The notes below the pieces were generated by a model, which was not told the DNA's origin, searched no databases, and saw only the letters and a program-made list of their open reading frames with translations. A DNA stretch of 64,000 nucleotides from CAVIQK01 sp963644945 (GTDB taxonomy: Bacteria; Bacillota; Clostridia; Christensenellales; DTU072). Both the position numbers and the translations under genes were made by a program. Positions 24,946 through 32,574 of the stretch are shown piece after piece; positions within the stretch are counted from its first letter, which is position 1; each line of letters starts with the position of its first letter. The stretch is from NCBI GenBank assembly GCA_963644945.1, contig CAVIQK010000005.1, positions 1-64,000 on the forward strand, in the 5' to 3' direction.

Positions 24946-27185
24946 AAGTTGCTAAAAATATTGGATTTTGTCAAGGCGTAAAAAGGGCTGTTGACCTTAC
25001 TATTGAGGCAACAAAAACGTCTGGCACTGTATATACTTACGGGGAACTTATCCACAACTCATTGATGATCAAGTCACTTGAAAAACGTGGCGTAAAAGTC
25101 CTAAAAGACCTTAATAATGTTCAAAAAGACGATGTTGTTGTTATTCGTACACACGGAATCGCTGAAAACGAATATTCGATACTAAAAGAAAAAGGCGCAA
25201 AAATTATTGATGCAACTTGTCCGTTTGTAAAAAATATCCACAATAAGGTAAAAGAATATTCAGACAAAGGTTATTCGATAATAATAATCGGTCACAAAAA
25301 TCACCCCGAAATTAACGGTATTTTGGGATGGTGCGATTCGGCAATAGTAGTAAAATCTATTGATGAACTTGATTTTTCGATAAATGATAAGTTTTATGTA
25401 GTTGTTCAGACAACATTTGACTATGATAAATATATCGATTTAGCCGATTATATAAAAAAAACTATAACTAACTTGAAAAAATCAGTTGTAATATTTAATA
25501 GTATTTGTTATACTACAAAAGAAAGGCAAACCGAAGCTTCTAATATTGCCAAAACCTCGGATCTAGTCTTGGTTGTTGGTGATAAGAGCAGTTCTAACAC
25601 AATGCGGTTAAAAGATCTTGCCGAGAGGCTCGGTAAAAAAGTCTTTCTAATACAGGATGTAACTGATTTACAGTCGGTCAACATACAAAATAAAGGAATT
25701 GCCGGTCTTTTAGCCGGCGCGTCAACTCCTAACGAGTTGATAACGGAGGTTATTGAAATAATGACAAATGCAAACAATGATGTTGTCGAAAAAAACAACG
25801 TCGAAACCGCAACAACGGAACAAAACACTGTAGCAGAGAAAAAAGAATCTTTTGCAGACCAACTTAACAAATACTTGCCTAAGCAGTATCGTGAAGGAAA
25901 GAAAGTTAATACCATCGTCGAATCAGCCGATGAAACCGGAATAACGGTTTCAATTGTTAATGGCGGAAAAAACGATATCGGTTTTATCCAATCTTCCGAA
26001 GCAGAACTTGAAGGTGTAGAATACAATCCTTCAAATTACACAAAAGGTTTAGAGATAGATGCAATTATAATACAAAAAGCCGATAAGCAAAAAAGCATTA
26101 ATCTTTCTAAAAAAGCATGCGACGAATTGAAGGTCGATGATGAAAAAGTAAAGAAGATCATTGACGGTGAAGTCTTTGAAATGAGAATTGACAAAGAAGT
26201 AAAAGGCGGATTAACCGGCAAAATTGGTTCTTATGTCGTTTTTGTTCCTGCATCAGAAATTAAAGATAGATATGTATCCAATTTGGGCGAGTATGTCGGA
26301 AAGACATTAAAATTAAAAATAGCTCCTCCTAAAGCAGTTAAGGCAACAGAAGGCGAAGAAGCTCAAGATGTCGAAAACAAAGAAAGACGTAGAAATTCTA
26401 AACGCATCGTTGCTTCACATAAGATTGTTGTAGAAGAAGAAAGAAAAGCAAAACTTGATCAATTCCTTTCTAGCATTCAAATTAATCAAATAGTCGAAGG
26501 AAAAGTAAAGAGATTTTCACCTTTTGGAGCATTTGTTTCCGTCAACGGACATGATTGCCTAGTACACGTATCGCAACTTGCAAATTACCACGTAACAGAT
26601 CCTTCCGAAGTGTTAGAAATCGGCAAAGTATATGAATTCGTTGTTAAAGAAATAAAAGAAGATGGTCGTGTTTCCTTAGGTTACAAAGATCTAGAAGCCG
26701 AAAGATATGATAAAGTTAGAGATAAATATGCAGTAGGAACTGTTGTAAACGGAACAGTTGCAAGAGTTAAAAAATTCAATGTATTTGTCAAACTTGAAGA
26801 TGGTATCGAAGGTAAAATTCATATTTCTCAATTAGCACATAAATTCATCGAAGATATCAATGCAGCAATTCAACCCGGTCAAGAAGTCGAAGCAAAAGTT
26901 ATCTCTTTTGAAGGCAATGAAATCAATTTGAGTGTCAAAGATCTTCTTCCTGCACCCGAAGTTGTAAAAGAAGAAAAGGTTGAAGCCGAAGACGAAAATG
27001 AAGTCGTCGCAAAAGAAACTAATAAAGCCGATAAAAAAGCAGACAAAGAATCTAAAAAATCTTCGAAGAGAGCAAAAAAAGATGAAACTGCTGATGACGA
27101 ACAAAAAGAATATGTTTCAACATCAAATGGTGCAACATTGGCAGATTTGTTCAAAAATTTAAATTTGGATGTAGATAATAAATAA
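24936..27185 (+). CDS. ispH: Fusion of IspH reductase and ribosomal protein S1
   Basis: A 749-residue bifunctional chain typical of Clostridia. Residues 1-280 are 4-hydroxy-3-methylbut-2-enyl diphosphate reductase, the last MEP-pathway step. Its three Fe-S cysteines are in GFCQGVKRAV, DATCPFVKNIH and FNSICYTTKER, and substrate histidines are in RTHGIAE and IIGHKNHPEI. From about 305 on come S1-type RNA-binding repeats (two diverged, then two clear ones with VEGKVKRFSPFGAFV and VNGTVARVKKFNVFV). A Lys/Glu-rich tail follows, ending in ATLADLFKNLNLDV. With dxr and ispG on the other strand, three late MEP genes lie in the window. A strong terminator follows. Confidence 0.96.
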   Translation: MQIKVAKNIGFCQGVKRAVDLTIEATKTSGTVYTYGELIHNSLMIKSLEKRGVKVLKDLNNVQKDDVVVIRTHGIAENEYSILKEKGAKIIDATCPFVKNIHNKVKEYSDKGYSIIIIGHKNHPEINGILGWCDSAIVVKSIDELDFSINDKFYVVVQTTFDYDKYIDLADYIKKTITNLKKSVVIFNSICYTTKERQTEASNIAKTSDLVLVVGDKSSSNTMRLKDLAERLGKKVFLIQDVTDLQSVNIQNKGIAGLLAGASTPNELITEVIEIMTNANNDVVEKNNVETATTEQNTVAEKKESFADQLNKYLPKQYREGKKVNTIVESADETGITVSIVNGGKNDIGFIQSSEAELEGVEYNPSNYTKGLEIDAIIIQKADKQKSINLSKKACDELKVDDEKVKKIIDGEVFEMRIDKEVKGGLTGKIGSYVVFVPASEIKDRYVSNLGEYVGKTLKLKIAPPKAVKATEGEEAQDVENKERRRNSKRIVASHKIVVEEERKAKLDQFLSSIQINQIVEGKVKRFSPFGAFVSVNGHDCLVHVSQLANYHVTDPSEVLEIGKVYEFVVKEIKEDGRVSLGYKDLEAERYDKVRDKYAVGTVVNGTVARVKKFNVFVKLEDGIEGKIHISQLAHKFIEDINAAIQPGQEVEAKVISFEGNEINLSVKDLLPAPEVVKEEKVEAEDENEVVAKETNKADKKADKESKKSSKRAKKDETADDEQKEYVSTSNGATLADLFKNLNLDVDNK

Positions 27186-27206
27186 CAAAATACAATCCCA
27201 TATTTT

Positions 27207-27237
27207 AAAGTCCAAACATCATGTTTGGACTTTTTTG
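27207..27237 (+). terminator. Terminator after ispH-rpsA
   Basis: An 11-bp or longer stem AAAGTCCAAACAT / ATGTTTGGACTTT with a very short loop and a T tail. Confidence 0.9.
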
Positions 27238-27291
27238 TTATTATTCCTCACAAGTTGCATCTAAAACTCATATATGATATAATTGCTATAT

Positions 27292-27320
27292 AAAAAAAGA
27301 AGTACTAGATAGTACTTCTT
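27292..27320 (-). terminator. Terminator of tRNA-Trp
   Basis: On the minus strand, an 11-bp arm AAGAAGTACTA pairs with TAGTACTTCTT across a minimal loop, ending in seven T. It begins directly after the tRNA CCA. Confidence 0.9.
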
Positions 27321-27396
27321 TGGCAGGGGAGACGCGACTCGAACACGCAACCGGCGGTTTTGGAGACCGCTGCTCTACCAATTGAGCCACTCCCCT
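27321..27396 (-). tRNA. tRNA-Trp (anticodon CCA)
   Basis: Minus strand: acceptor AGGGGAG/CTCCCCT, anticodon stem GCGGT/ACCGC with loop CTCCAAA, T-loop TTCGAGT, G73 discriminator, and encoded CCA. Single gene with its own promoter and terminator. TGA is used as stop in this window, so the code is standard. Confidence 0.96.
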
Positions 27397-27409
27397 AAAC
27401 AATACAACT

Positions 27410-27438
27410 ATTATATAACAATTTGAAAATATCGTCAA
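27410..27438 (-). promoter_or_regulatory. Promoter of tRNA-Trp
   Basis: On the minus strand: TTGACG (27433-27438), a 17-base spacer and TATAAT (27410-27415), ending 13 bases before the tRNA. Confidence 0.8.
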
Positions 27439-27478
27439 TAATTTATTGACACAAATATTAATACACGGGAGTTTTTGA

Positions 27479-27901
27479 GTGAAACAGATAGAAATTTATA
27501 CAGACGGTGCATGTAGTGGAAATCCCGGGAAAGGTGGCTGGGCTGCAATTCTAATGTATAACGGGGTAGAAAAAATCATATCCGGTGGTGCTTTAGAAAC
27601 AACAAACAATAGAATGGAGCTTACAGCTATAATTGAAGGATTAAAAGCATTAAAATATCCATGTGAAGTTACAATTTATTCAGATAGTGCATATTCCGTA
27701 GAACCGTTTTTACAAAATTGGATTGAAGGTTGGCAGAAGAACAATTGGAAAAAAAGATTCAATGTAGATTTATGGTTAGAATTATTGGAAGTTATGAAGC
27801 CACACAATGTAAAATTTGTTAAAGTTAAAGGACATTCTGATAACGAAAATAACAATAGATGTGATAAAATTGCTAGAGAGGAAATTGAAAAATTAAAATA
27901 A
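27479..27901 (+). CDS. rnhA: Ribonuclease HI
   Basis: Cleaves RNA in RNA-DNA hybrids. The 140 residues carry all the catalytic carboxylates: IYTDGACSGNPGKGGWAAIL, NNRMELTAIIEGLKAL, YSDSAYSV, and GHSDNENNNRCDKIAREE. The start is a GTG with GGGAG about 7 bases upstream. It is a type 1 RNase H without an extra hybrid-binding domain. A TTGACA at 27446-27451 may be its -35, but no convincing -10 lies at the right distance. Confidence 0.96.
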   Translation: MKQIEIYTDGACSGNPGKGGWAAILMYNGVEKIISGGALETTNNRMELTAIIEGLKALKYPCEVTIYSDSAYSVEPFLQNWIEGWQKNNWKKRFNVDLWLELLEVMKPHNVKFVKVKGHSDNENNNRCDKIAREEIEKLK

Positions 27902-27912
27902 TTGATCCAATT

Positions 27913-29019
27913 TTGTGGAAAAACAACAAAATAAATAAACAAAAAAATAAACGCCTAATAGGTGCTTTTTTTGCATTAACTTTATATTGTTTGCTAATCG
28001 GATTTGGCTATACAAATTTTGGTATATATATAAATATATCTTTAATAATTCTAGGAATAGCGTTGTTCTTTTCCTATATGGTGTCTATACATAAGGAATA
28101 TCACAAATTATATAAACTGACCGTTGTTGTATTATACATATCATTTGTTGTAATAATTGTTATGATCGCCATTACTAAAAGTGGCATTTTAAAGCACTTA
28201 GACTCGGTTGAAAGTATAGTACATTTCATTCAAAAAGAAAATCCTACATATACCAAGTTACTATTTGTACTAATAGAATTTTTACAAGTTACATTTATTC
28301 CAATTCCATCGTCAATAGTAACAGGGGCAGGAGCAATAATTTTCCCCACACAATTTGAAGCAATACTATATAGTTGTTTAGGGTTGTGGATAGGCTCAAT
28401 CGTTGCATTCTTTATTGGTCGAGTTTTTGGTCTTAATGCAGCTAAATGGATACTCGGTGGAGATACATTGCGTAAATATTACGAAATGATCAACGGAAAA
28501 GATAAACTGTTGTTATTTTACATGTTTATTTTACCGGTATTCCCCGATGATGTATTATGCATTGTTGCAGGTTTGACATCCATGTCGTTCCCTGCATTTT
28601 TGTTAATGCAACTTATTTCAAGACCATTAAATGTCGCTTTAACAGTATATATGGTTGAAATTTTTAAGATAATACCATTTTCCGGTTGGGGAATCGCTGT
28701 TTGGATTCTTATAGGATTAGCAATACTTGCGTTAATGATTGTATTTTGGAAATTTTCTCCGCTATTTGAAAAAAATCTGTTAAAATTTATAAATTATTTG
28801 TCAAAACGAAATGTTATCATGTATTCAAAAACCGATATAAAACCTTACCATAAAAAGAACAACATGCTTGAAAAGAGGGTATATGCATCTGATCCTTATG
28901 ACAACAACTCAAAATTAAAAAAAGACATAAGCGCATTGCTGTCGCAAAGCGAAACACGTTTTCTTGAGGTAGAATCGATTCTTAACGAAGATGATGGTAA
29001 TATTAAGTCAAAATTCTAA
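27913..29019 (+). CDS. DedA/VTT-domain (SNARE-associated) membrane protein
   Basis: A 368-residue integral membrane protein. Three N-terminal hydrophobic segments (about residues 17-90) are followed by a VTT/DedA domain with LQVTFIPIPSSIVTGAGAIIFP and LGLWIGSIVAFFIGRVFGLNAAKWILG. Next come the conserved LPVFPDDVLCIVAGLTSM loop and further helices to about 285, then a hydrophilic tail of about 80 residues. DedA proteins translocate or scramble lipids, including undecaprenyl phosphate in some members; the substrate here is unknown. The start is uncertain: the only in-frame candidate before the first helix is TTG at 27913, without an SD. Last + strand gene, convergent with the PadR-like gene 15 bases on. 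Confidence 0.85.
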   Translation: MWKNNKINKQKNKRLIGAFFALTLYCLLIGFGYTNFGIYINISLIILGIALFFSYMVSIHKEYHKLYKLTVVVLYISFVVIIVMIAITKSGILKHLDSVESIVHFIQKENPTYTKLLFVLIEFLQVTFIPIPSSIVTGAGAIIFPTQFEAILYSCLGLWIGSIVAFFIGRVFGLNAAKWILGGDTLRKYYEMINGKDKLLLFYMFILPVFPDDVLCIVAGLTSMSFPAFLLMQLISRPLNVALTVYMVEIFKIIPFSGWGIAVWILIGLAILALMIVFWKFSPLFEKNLLKFINYLSKRNVIMYSKTDIKPYHKKNNMLEKRVYASDPYDNNSKLKKDISALLSQSETRFLEVESILNEDDGNIKSKF

Positions 29020-29034
29020 TTTGATTTTTATATA

Positions 29035-30447
29035 TTAGACAAAATATTTCTTTGTTTTGAGCAATATCATTTTAATCAATGCAACAAGAGGTATTGTCAC
29101 CGCATACGAAATACTAATTGATATTGTCGAAATATTCAAATCCTTAATAGTGAAGCAAATTACTAGCACAATAATTATTGCAATTATCGCTATTACTAAT
29201 CTAAATATCAAATCATACATAAAAAAGTACGTATTTTTTACACGTTTGTCTTTATTCAAGAGAAAAACTATTAAGGAAGCAAGAGGAACCAAGCAAACTC
29301 CAATACCTAATAAAACATTAATAGCAAGAGACTGATAAATGTTTAAGCAATAGGCCAAAATTGTTAAAATAATCAACGGTATAGACAAAATTAAATATGT
29401 ATCTCTATTTAATTTATTCGAATATATGTATTGATTTGTCTTTCTCGATACATCCGCATGGCGAGAATACAATCTTAAATGATAGCCTTCTTGAAGCATT
29501 TTATTTTTTAGATCATTAAATTGTATGGTTGAGATTTTTTGCGTTTGCTCCGTTTTTTCTTCTCTTAATTCTTCTGTATATAAATCATCTAATTTTTTGA
29601 TATAATCATTTGCATTTGAAATATTTTGATGAGAATCCATATACATTTCAGAATCGAGAGAATCATTATCATCTTGGCTACCGGTAGATTCCGACGAAAA
29701 TGGTGTTGTTTGATCATCGGCAATAAAGACAGAATCGGTAGTAGATGGATGATCTATTGCATCGATTGAATCTGCGGTAGCAGAAGCGAGGTCTTGATTG
29801 TCATCATTTTTAATCTCAACATATTGAATATTTGAGTCATTGTAGTCATTGGTAATATTAGATTCGTCAATTGTGTTTGTAAAATTAATATTTTGGTTAG
29901 ATTCTAACTCAGCATTTGACTCATCTAAAGTCGGGAGTGTATCCGAATTTTCAATAATAGCATCTGTGTCACAATTTTGTTCACTTTGAGAAATTTCAAG
30001 ATCCTGATCTTCAATATTTAGAGAATTATCGACAGTATCAACAGCCGAATTTCTCTTCGTCATAGGTCTAAGAGCGGAAGCATCAAACGGGGCTTCGTCG
30101 TTTATAAGGTCAAATTCCTTTTCTGAAAGAAGTTTGTTGATGATTGTACGAGAATATTCCCATTCATTTTGATCTCTTTCCACAAATTTGCGTCCTTCGT
30201 CGGTGAGAGAATAATATCTACGACGTCCTCCGGATGATTCCGTACCCCAATAGGAAGAGACCAAACCTTGTTTTTCAAGACGTTTCATACAGCTATAAAG
30301 AGTAGCCTGTTTTAATTCATATCTACTTTCTGTTTTATCGGAAATTTGTTTCAAAATTTCATACGGATAACTATCTCCATCAAGGAGAGTACATAAAATA
30401 ATTGTATCGACATGACTTCTAATTAATTCGGTATTAGGAGTATCCAT
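29035..30447 (-). CDS. Membrane-anchored PadR-like transcription regulator
   Basis: A 470-residue protein with an unusual layout. Residues 1-110 form a PadR-type winged helix (ILCTLLDGDSYPYEILKQI, YELKQATLYSCMKRLEKQGLVSSYWG, GGRRRYYSLTDEGRKF). About 200 residues of acidic Asp/Ser/Asn/Thr-rich linker follow, then a short conserved-looking stretch (FNDLKNKMLQEGYHLRLYSR). Four membrane helices come last (about 349-371, 373-397, 408-433, 440-463). It would be a DNA-binding domain tethered to the membrane. GAGG precedes the ATG, and the promoter carries an 18-bp palindrome, which suggests autoregulation. The inducing signal and targets are unknown. Confidence 0.85.
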   Translation of the reverse strand: MDTPNTELIRSHVDTIILCTLLDGDSYPYEILKQISDKTESRYELKQATLYSCMKRLEKQGLVSSYWGTESSGGRRRYYSLTDEGRKFVERDQNEWEYSRTIINKLLSEKEFDLINDEAPFDASALRPMTKRNSAVDTVDNSLNIEDQDLEISQSEQNCDTDAIIENSDTLPTLDESNAELESNQNINFTNTIDESNITNDYNDSNIQYVEIKNDDNQDLASATADSIDAIDHPSTTDSVFIADDQTTPFSSESTGSQDDNDSLDSEMYMDSHQNISNANDYIKKLDDLYTEELREEKTEQTQKISTIQFNDLKNKMLQEGYHLRLYSRHADVSRKTNQYIYSNKLNRDTYLILSIPLIILTILAYCLNIYQSLAINVLLGIGVCLVPLASLIVFLLNKDKRVKNTYFFMYDLIFRLVIAIIAIIIVLVICFTIKDLNISTISISISYAVTIPLVALIKMILLKTKKYFV

Positions 30448-30462
30448 TTGGGCCTCATAAAA

Positions 30463-30480
30463 ATTTATTTATAAATAAAT
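30463..30480. promoter_or_regulatory. Perfect palindrome at the PadR-like promoter (candidate operator)
   Basis: ATTTATTT followed by ATAAATAAAT makes an 18-bp perfect palindrome just downstream of the -10 box, where the transcript should start. PadR proteins usually repress by binding such dyads in their own promoters. A+T-rich composition raises the chance of coincidence. Confidence 0.45.
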
Positions 30481-30507
30481 ATTATAATTTTTGCTGTTAA
30501 ATGTCAA
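30479..30507 (-). promoter_or_regulatory. Promoter of the PadR-like gene
   Basis: On the minus strand: TTGACA (30502-30507), a 17-base spacer and TAATAT (30479-30484), upstream of the ATG at 30447. Confidence 0.7.
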
Positions 30508-30551
30508 TATATTAGTATAAATATTATGTAAATAGATTTATTTTATAATAA

Positions 30552-31178
30552 TTATATGTCTGTACGAACTAATCCAACAACAAGGCCTAAAATTGTAACA
30601 TCGGTAAAAACCATGTCACGCATTGAAGAATTTTCCGGATGCAACATAATATATCCATCCATTTTGTAAAATCTTTTGACGGTAACTTCATCACCAATCA
30701 TCGCAACAACAATTTGACCGTTTTCGGCAGTAGGTTGAGATCTGACAACAATTAAATCATTGTTATATATTCCAACATCAATCATACTGTCTCCGGATAC
30801 TCTCAGCATAAATAAATTGTCGGAAGGAGAAAACATGCGTGATGAAAATGGAATTATGTCCTCTTTCATCTCGACAGCAAGTTTTGGCGATCCCGCCGCA
30901 ACTGATCCAATAAGAGGAATACCTATAACGTCTTTTGTAAGATTCTGCTTTTCGGAAGACACAATTTCAATTGCACGACTGGCAGATTTTTTACGTCTAA
31001 TTATGCCATCTTTTTCCAATCTTGTTAGATAAGTTTGAACACTTGCGGTTGATTTTATATTAAACTCATTGCAAATGTCTCTAACAGAAGGACAATAACC
31101 ATATTCCAAACAATGATTTTCAATGTAACATGCAATTTTATTAAGTTTTTCTTGAATTTCATCTTGTTTTTTTGACAT
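30552..31178 (-). CDS. lexA: LexA repressor
   Basis: SOS-response repressor, inactivated by RecA-stimulated self-cleavage. The 208 residues hold an N-terminal winged helix (CPSVRDICNEFNIKSTASVQTYLTRLEKDGIIRRK), the Ala-Gly cleavage site in GSVAAGSPKLA (about residue 92), the nucleophile in VSGDSMIDVGI and the catalytic lysine in GDEVTVKRFYK. An AAGGAGA lies 13 bases before the ATG, which is long but workable. A promoter is at 31207-31235. I could not find a convincing LexA box in the promoter. Confidence 0.96.
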   Translation of the reverse strand: MSKKQDEIQEKLNKIACYIENHCLEYGYCPSVRDICNEFNIKSTASVQTYLTRLEKDGIIRRKKSASRAIEIVSSEKQNLTKDVIGIPLIGSVAAGSPKLAVEMKEDIIPFSSRMFSPSDNLFMLRVSGDSMIDVGIYNNDLIVVRSQPTAENGQIVVAMIGDEVTVKRFYKMDGYIMLHPENSSMRDMVFTDVTILGLVVGLVRTDI

Positions 31179-31206
31179 AATAAACCAAAAATCTCCTTAT
31201 ATTGTG

Positions 31207-31235
31207 ATTATATCATAATAATAAGAAAAAGTAAA
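31207..31235 (-). promoter_or_regulatory. Promoter of lexA
   Basis: On the minus strand: TTTACT (31230-31235), a 17-base spacer and TATAAT (31207-31212), followed by AAGGAGA (31192-31198). Confidence 0.6.
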
Positions 31236-31253
31236 CAGACATTTATAAAATAT

Positions 31254-32321
31254 TTAGTCAGTTTTTTTATTCAAAACAACAGCAGTAGATGCGGATTTTT
31301 TAATTTCTTCGGATATATCGGCATAGTGTTTTTTTGTAGTATTAACATCTTTATGTCCTAAAACCTCTGCTACAATATATATATCCTTTGTTGCAGAATA
31401 CAATGCAGTGCCATACGTACTGCGCAGTTTATGTGGGGAAATTTTCTTTTGTGGAGCCACAATTTTTGCAAATTTTTTCACTAGATTCTCAACAGATCTT
31501 ACGGTAATACGTCGATTTTGAGATGATATAAATAGGGCAGACTCGGAAGTTTTTGCATGAGATTTTAGGCGTGATTCACGTACAGGGAGCCAAATTTGTA
31601 ATGCATCTTTAACTTCGTCCGAAAAATAGAGTACAGAACGATTCCCGCCCTTCCTAGTAATAACAAACGAATTATTTTTGAATGAAACATCGTCAACATT
31701 TAATCCGACTAATTCGCTTACACGAATTCCGGTCCCTAAAAATAATGTCACAATGGCTAGGTCTCTAGCTTTAAATAAATCGTTATCATTGTAAGAATTT
31801 TGCATATCGGAAGCAAAAGGTTTGTATGAGCCGATAGTGTCCAGCATGTCACTAACTTCGTTAGAATCTAATTTAATTATTTCTTTTGTATGAATTTTGG
31901 GCATGCTGACCTTTGAAGCCACATTACATGAAATCAAATCATTGTTAAACAAATACTTGAACAAAGAATTGATACTTGATAACTTACGTTTTTTCGCAGC
32001 TTCATTATTACAATAATAACGTCCCCGATAATAATAAGAGGAAAGATAACTTAAATATCTTTCTATGTGATATGCAGAAATTTTTTCCATATCATCTAAA
32101 TCTAAATCACTTATTAAATTGGTTTTAATATTAGGAACGCCTTGAACAACAAAATCAAAAAATATTTCAAGGTCGTAAGCATAACCCAGGCGAGTAAGAG
32201 GGGAAGTGCGTTGCTCAATAGAAATAAAATAGTCAAAACAAAAATCAGGCAGTTTGGAGAGCTGCTCTTTAATTTTAGAATTTATTTTAATATTTCTGTC
32301 AAGTTGATAATTTTTTACCAT
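31254..32321 (-). CDS. Tyrosine recombinase, XerS-like
   Basis: Site-specific tyrosine recombinase of 355 residues, counted from the ATG at 32321. An upstream in-frame ATG at 32354 lies inside the promoter, so I reject it. The N-terminal SAM-like core-binding domain includes RLGYAYDLEIFFDFVV and KKRKLSSINSLFKYL. The catalytic set is complete: Arg200 (GTGIRVSEL), Lys224 (TRKGGNR), His297 and Arg300 (SPHKLRSTYG), His323 (LGHKDVNTT) and Tyr333 (KHYADI). Length, the long N-terminal part and TPHKLR/TKDI-like segments recall XerS, the single chromosome-dimer resolvase of streptococci, more than 300-residue XerC/D. A dif-like inverted repeat lies about 100 bases upstream. An integrase is the alternative, but no mobile genes flank it. 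Confidence 0.88.
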   Translation of the reverse strand: MVKNYQLDRNIKINSKIKEQLSKLPDFCFDYFISIEQRTSPLTRLGYAYDLEIFFDFVVQGVPNIKTNLISDLDLDDMEKISAYHIERYLSYLSSYYYRGRYYCNNEAAKKRKLSSINSLFKYLFNNDLISCNVASKVSMPKIHTKEIIKLDSNEVSDMLDTIGSYKPFASDMQNSYNDNDLFKARDLAIVTLFLGTGIRVSELVGLNVDDVSFKNNSFVITRKGGNRSVLYFSDEVKDALQIWLPVRESRLKSHAKTSESALFISSQNRRITVRSVENLVKKFAKIVAPQKKISPHKLRSTYGTALYSATKDIYIVAEVLGHKDVNTTKKHYADISEEIKKSASTAVVLNKKTD

Positions 32322-32327
32322 GATTTG

Positions 32328-32356
32328 ATTATAACACGAAAGAAGAATAAACACAA
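32328..32356 (-). promoter_or_regulatory. Promoter of the recombinase gene, leaderless
   Basis: On the minus strand: TTGTGT (32351-32356), a 17-base spacer ending in TGT, and TATAAT (32328-32333). Six bases then lead to the ATG at 32321, so transcription should start at or next to the start codon. Confidence 0.65.
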
Positions 32357-32422
32357 ATATATAAAAATAAAGGGCTCTAACTTTTAAATAAATAAGGTAA
32401 AAGAAGAGGTATAAACAATTAT

Positions 32423-32458
32423 TATTTATTCGTAAAATCTCGGTTTTACGAATAAATA
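32423..32458. repeat. Perfect 15-bp inverted repeat with 6-bp centre (dif-like)
   Basis: Arms TATTTATTCGTAAAA and TTTTACGAATAAATA flank TCTCGG. Recombinase arms around a 6-bp centre are the geometry of dif. It stands about 100 bases upstream of the XerS-like gene and 20 bases from a sequence gap. A terminator is less likely, since no U-run follows on either strand. Confidence 0.5.
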
Positions 32459-32574
32459 GTGTATATTAAGATAGAAAANNNNNNNNNNNNNNNNNNNNNN
32501 NNNNNNNNNNNNNNNNNNNNNNNNAAATAACTCGAATTTTATGACATTTTACAAAAATTTATAAAAATTCTCAA
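32459..32574. other. Intergenic stretch with assembly gap
   Basis: Between the dif-like repeat and the PLP-enzyme stop. Bases 32479-32524 are N (46 unknown bases of uncertain true length). The rest is A+T-rich with no recognisable gene or terminator. Confidence 0.9.

Noticed and set aside
31254..32321. Recombinase as part of an integrated phage or transposon
   Set aside because: No phage, plasmid or transposase genes flank it; neighbours are lexA and conserved housekeeping genes on both sides.
32322..32354. Upstream in-frame ATG at 32354 as start of the recombinase
   Set aside because: The extension reads through the -10 and -35 elements and has no SD; the ATG at 32321 fits the promoter and the family length.
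31179..32420. LexA-binding site in the lexA or recombinase promoters
   Set aside because: I looked for GAAC-N4-GTTC-type dyads and found none convincing, so SOS control of these genes is not claimed.
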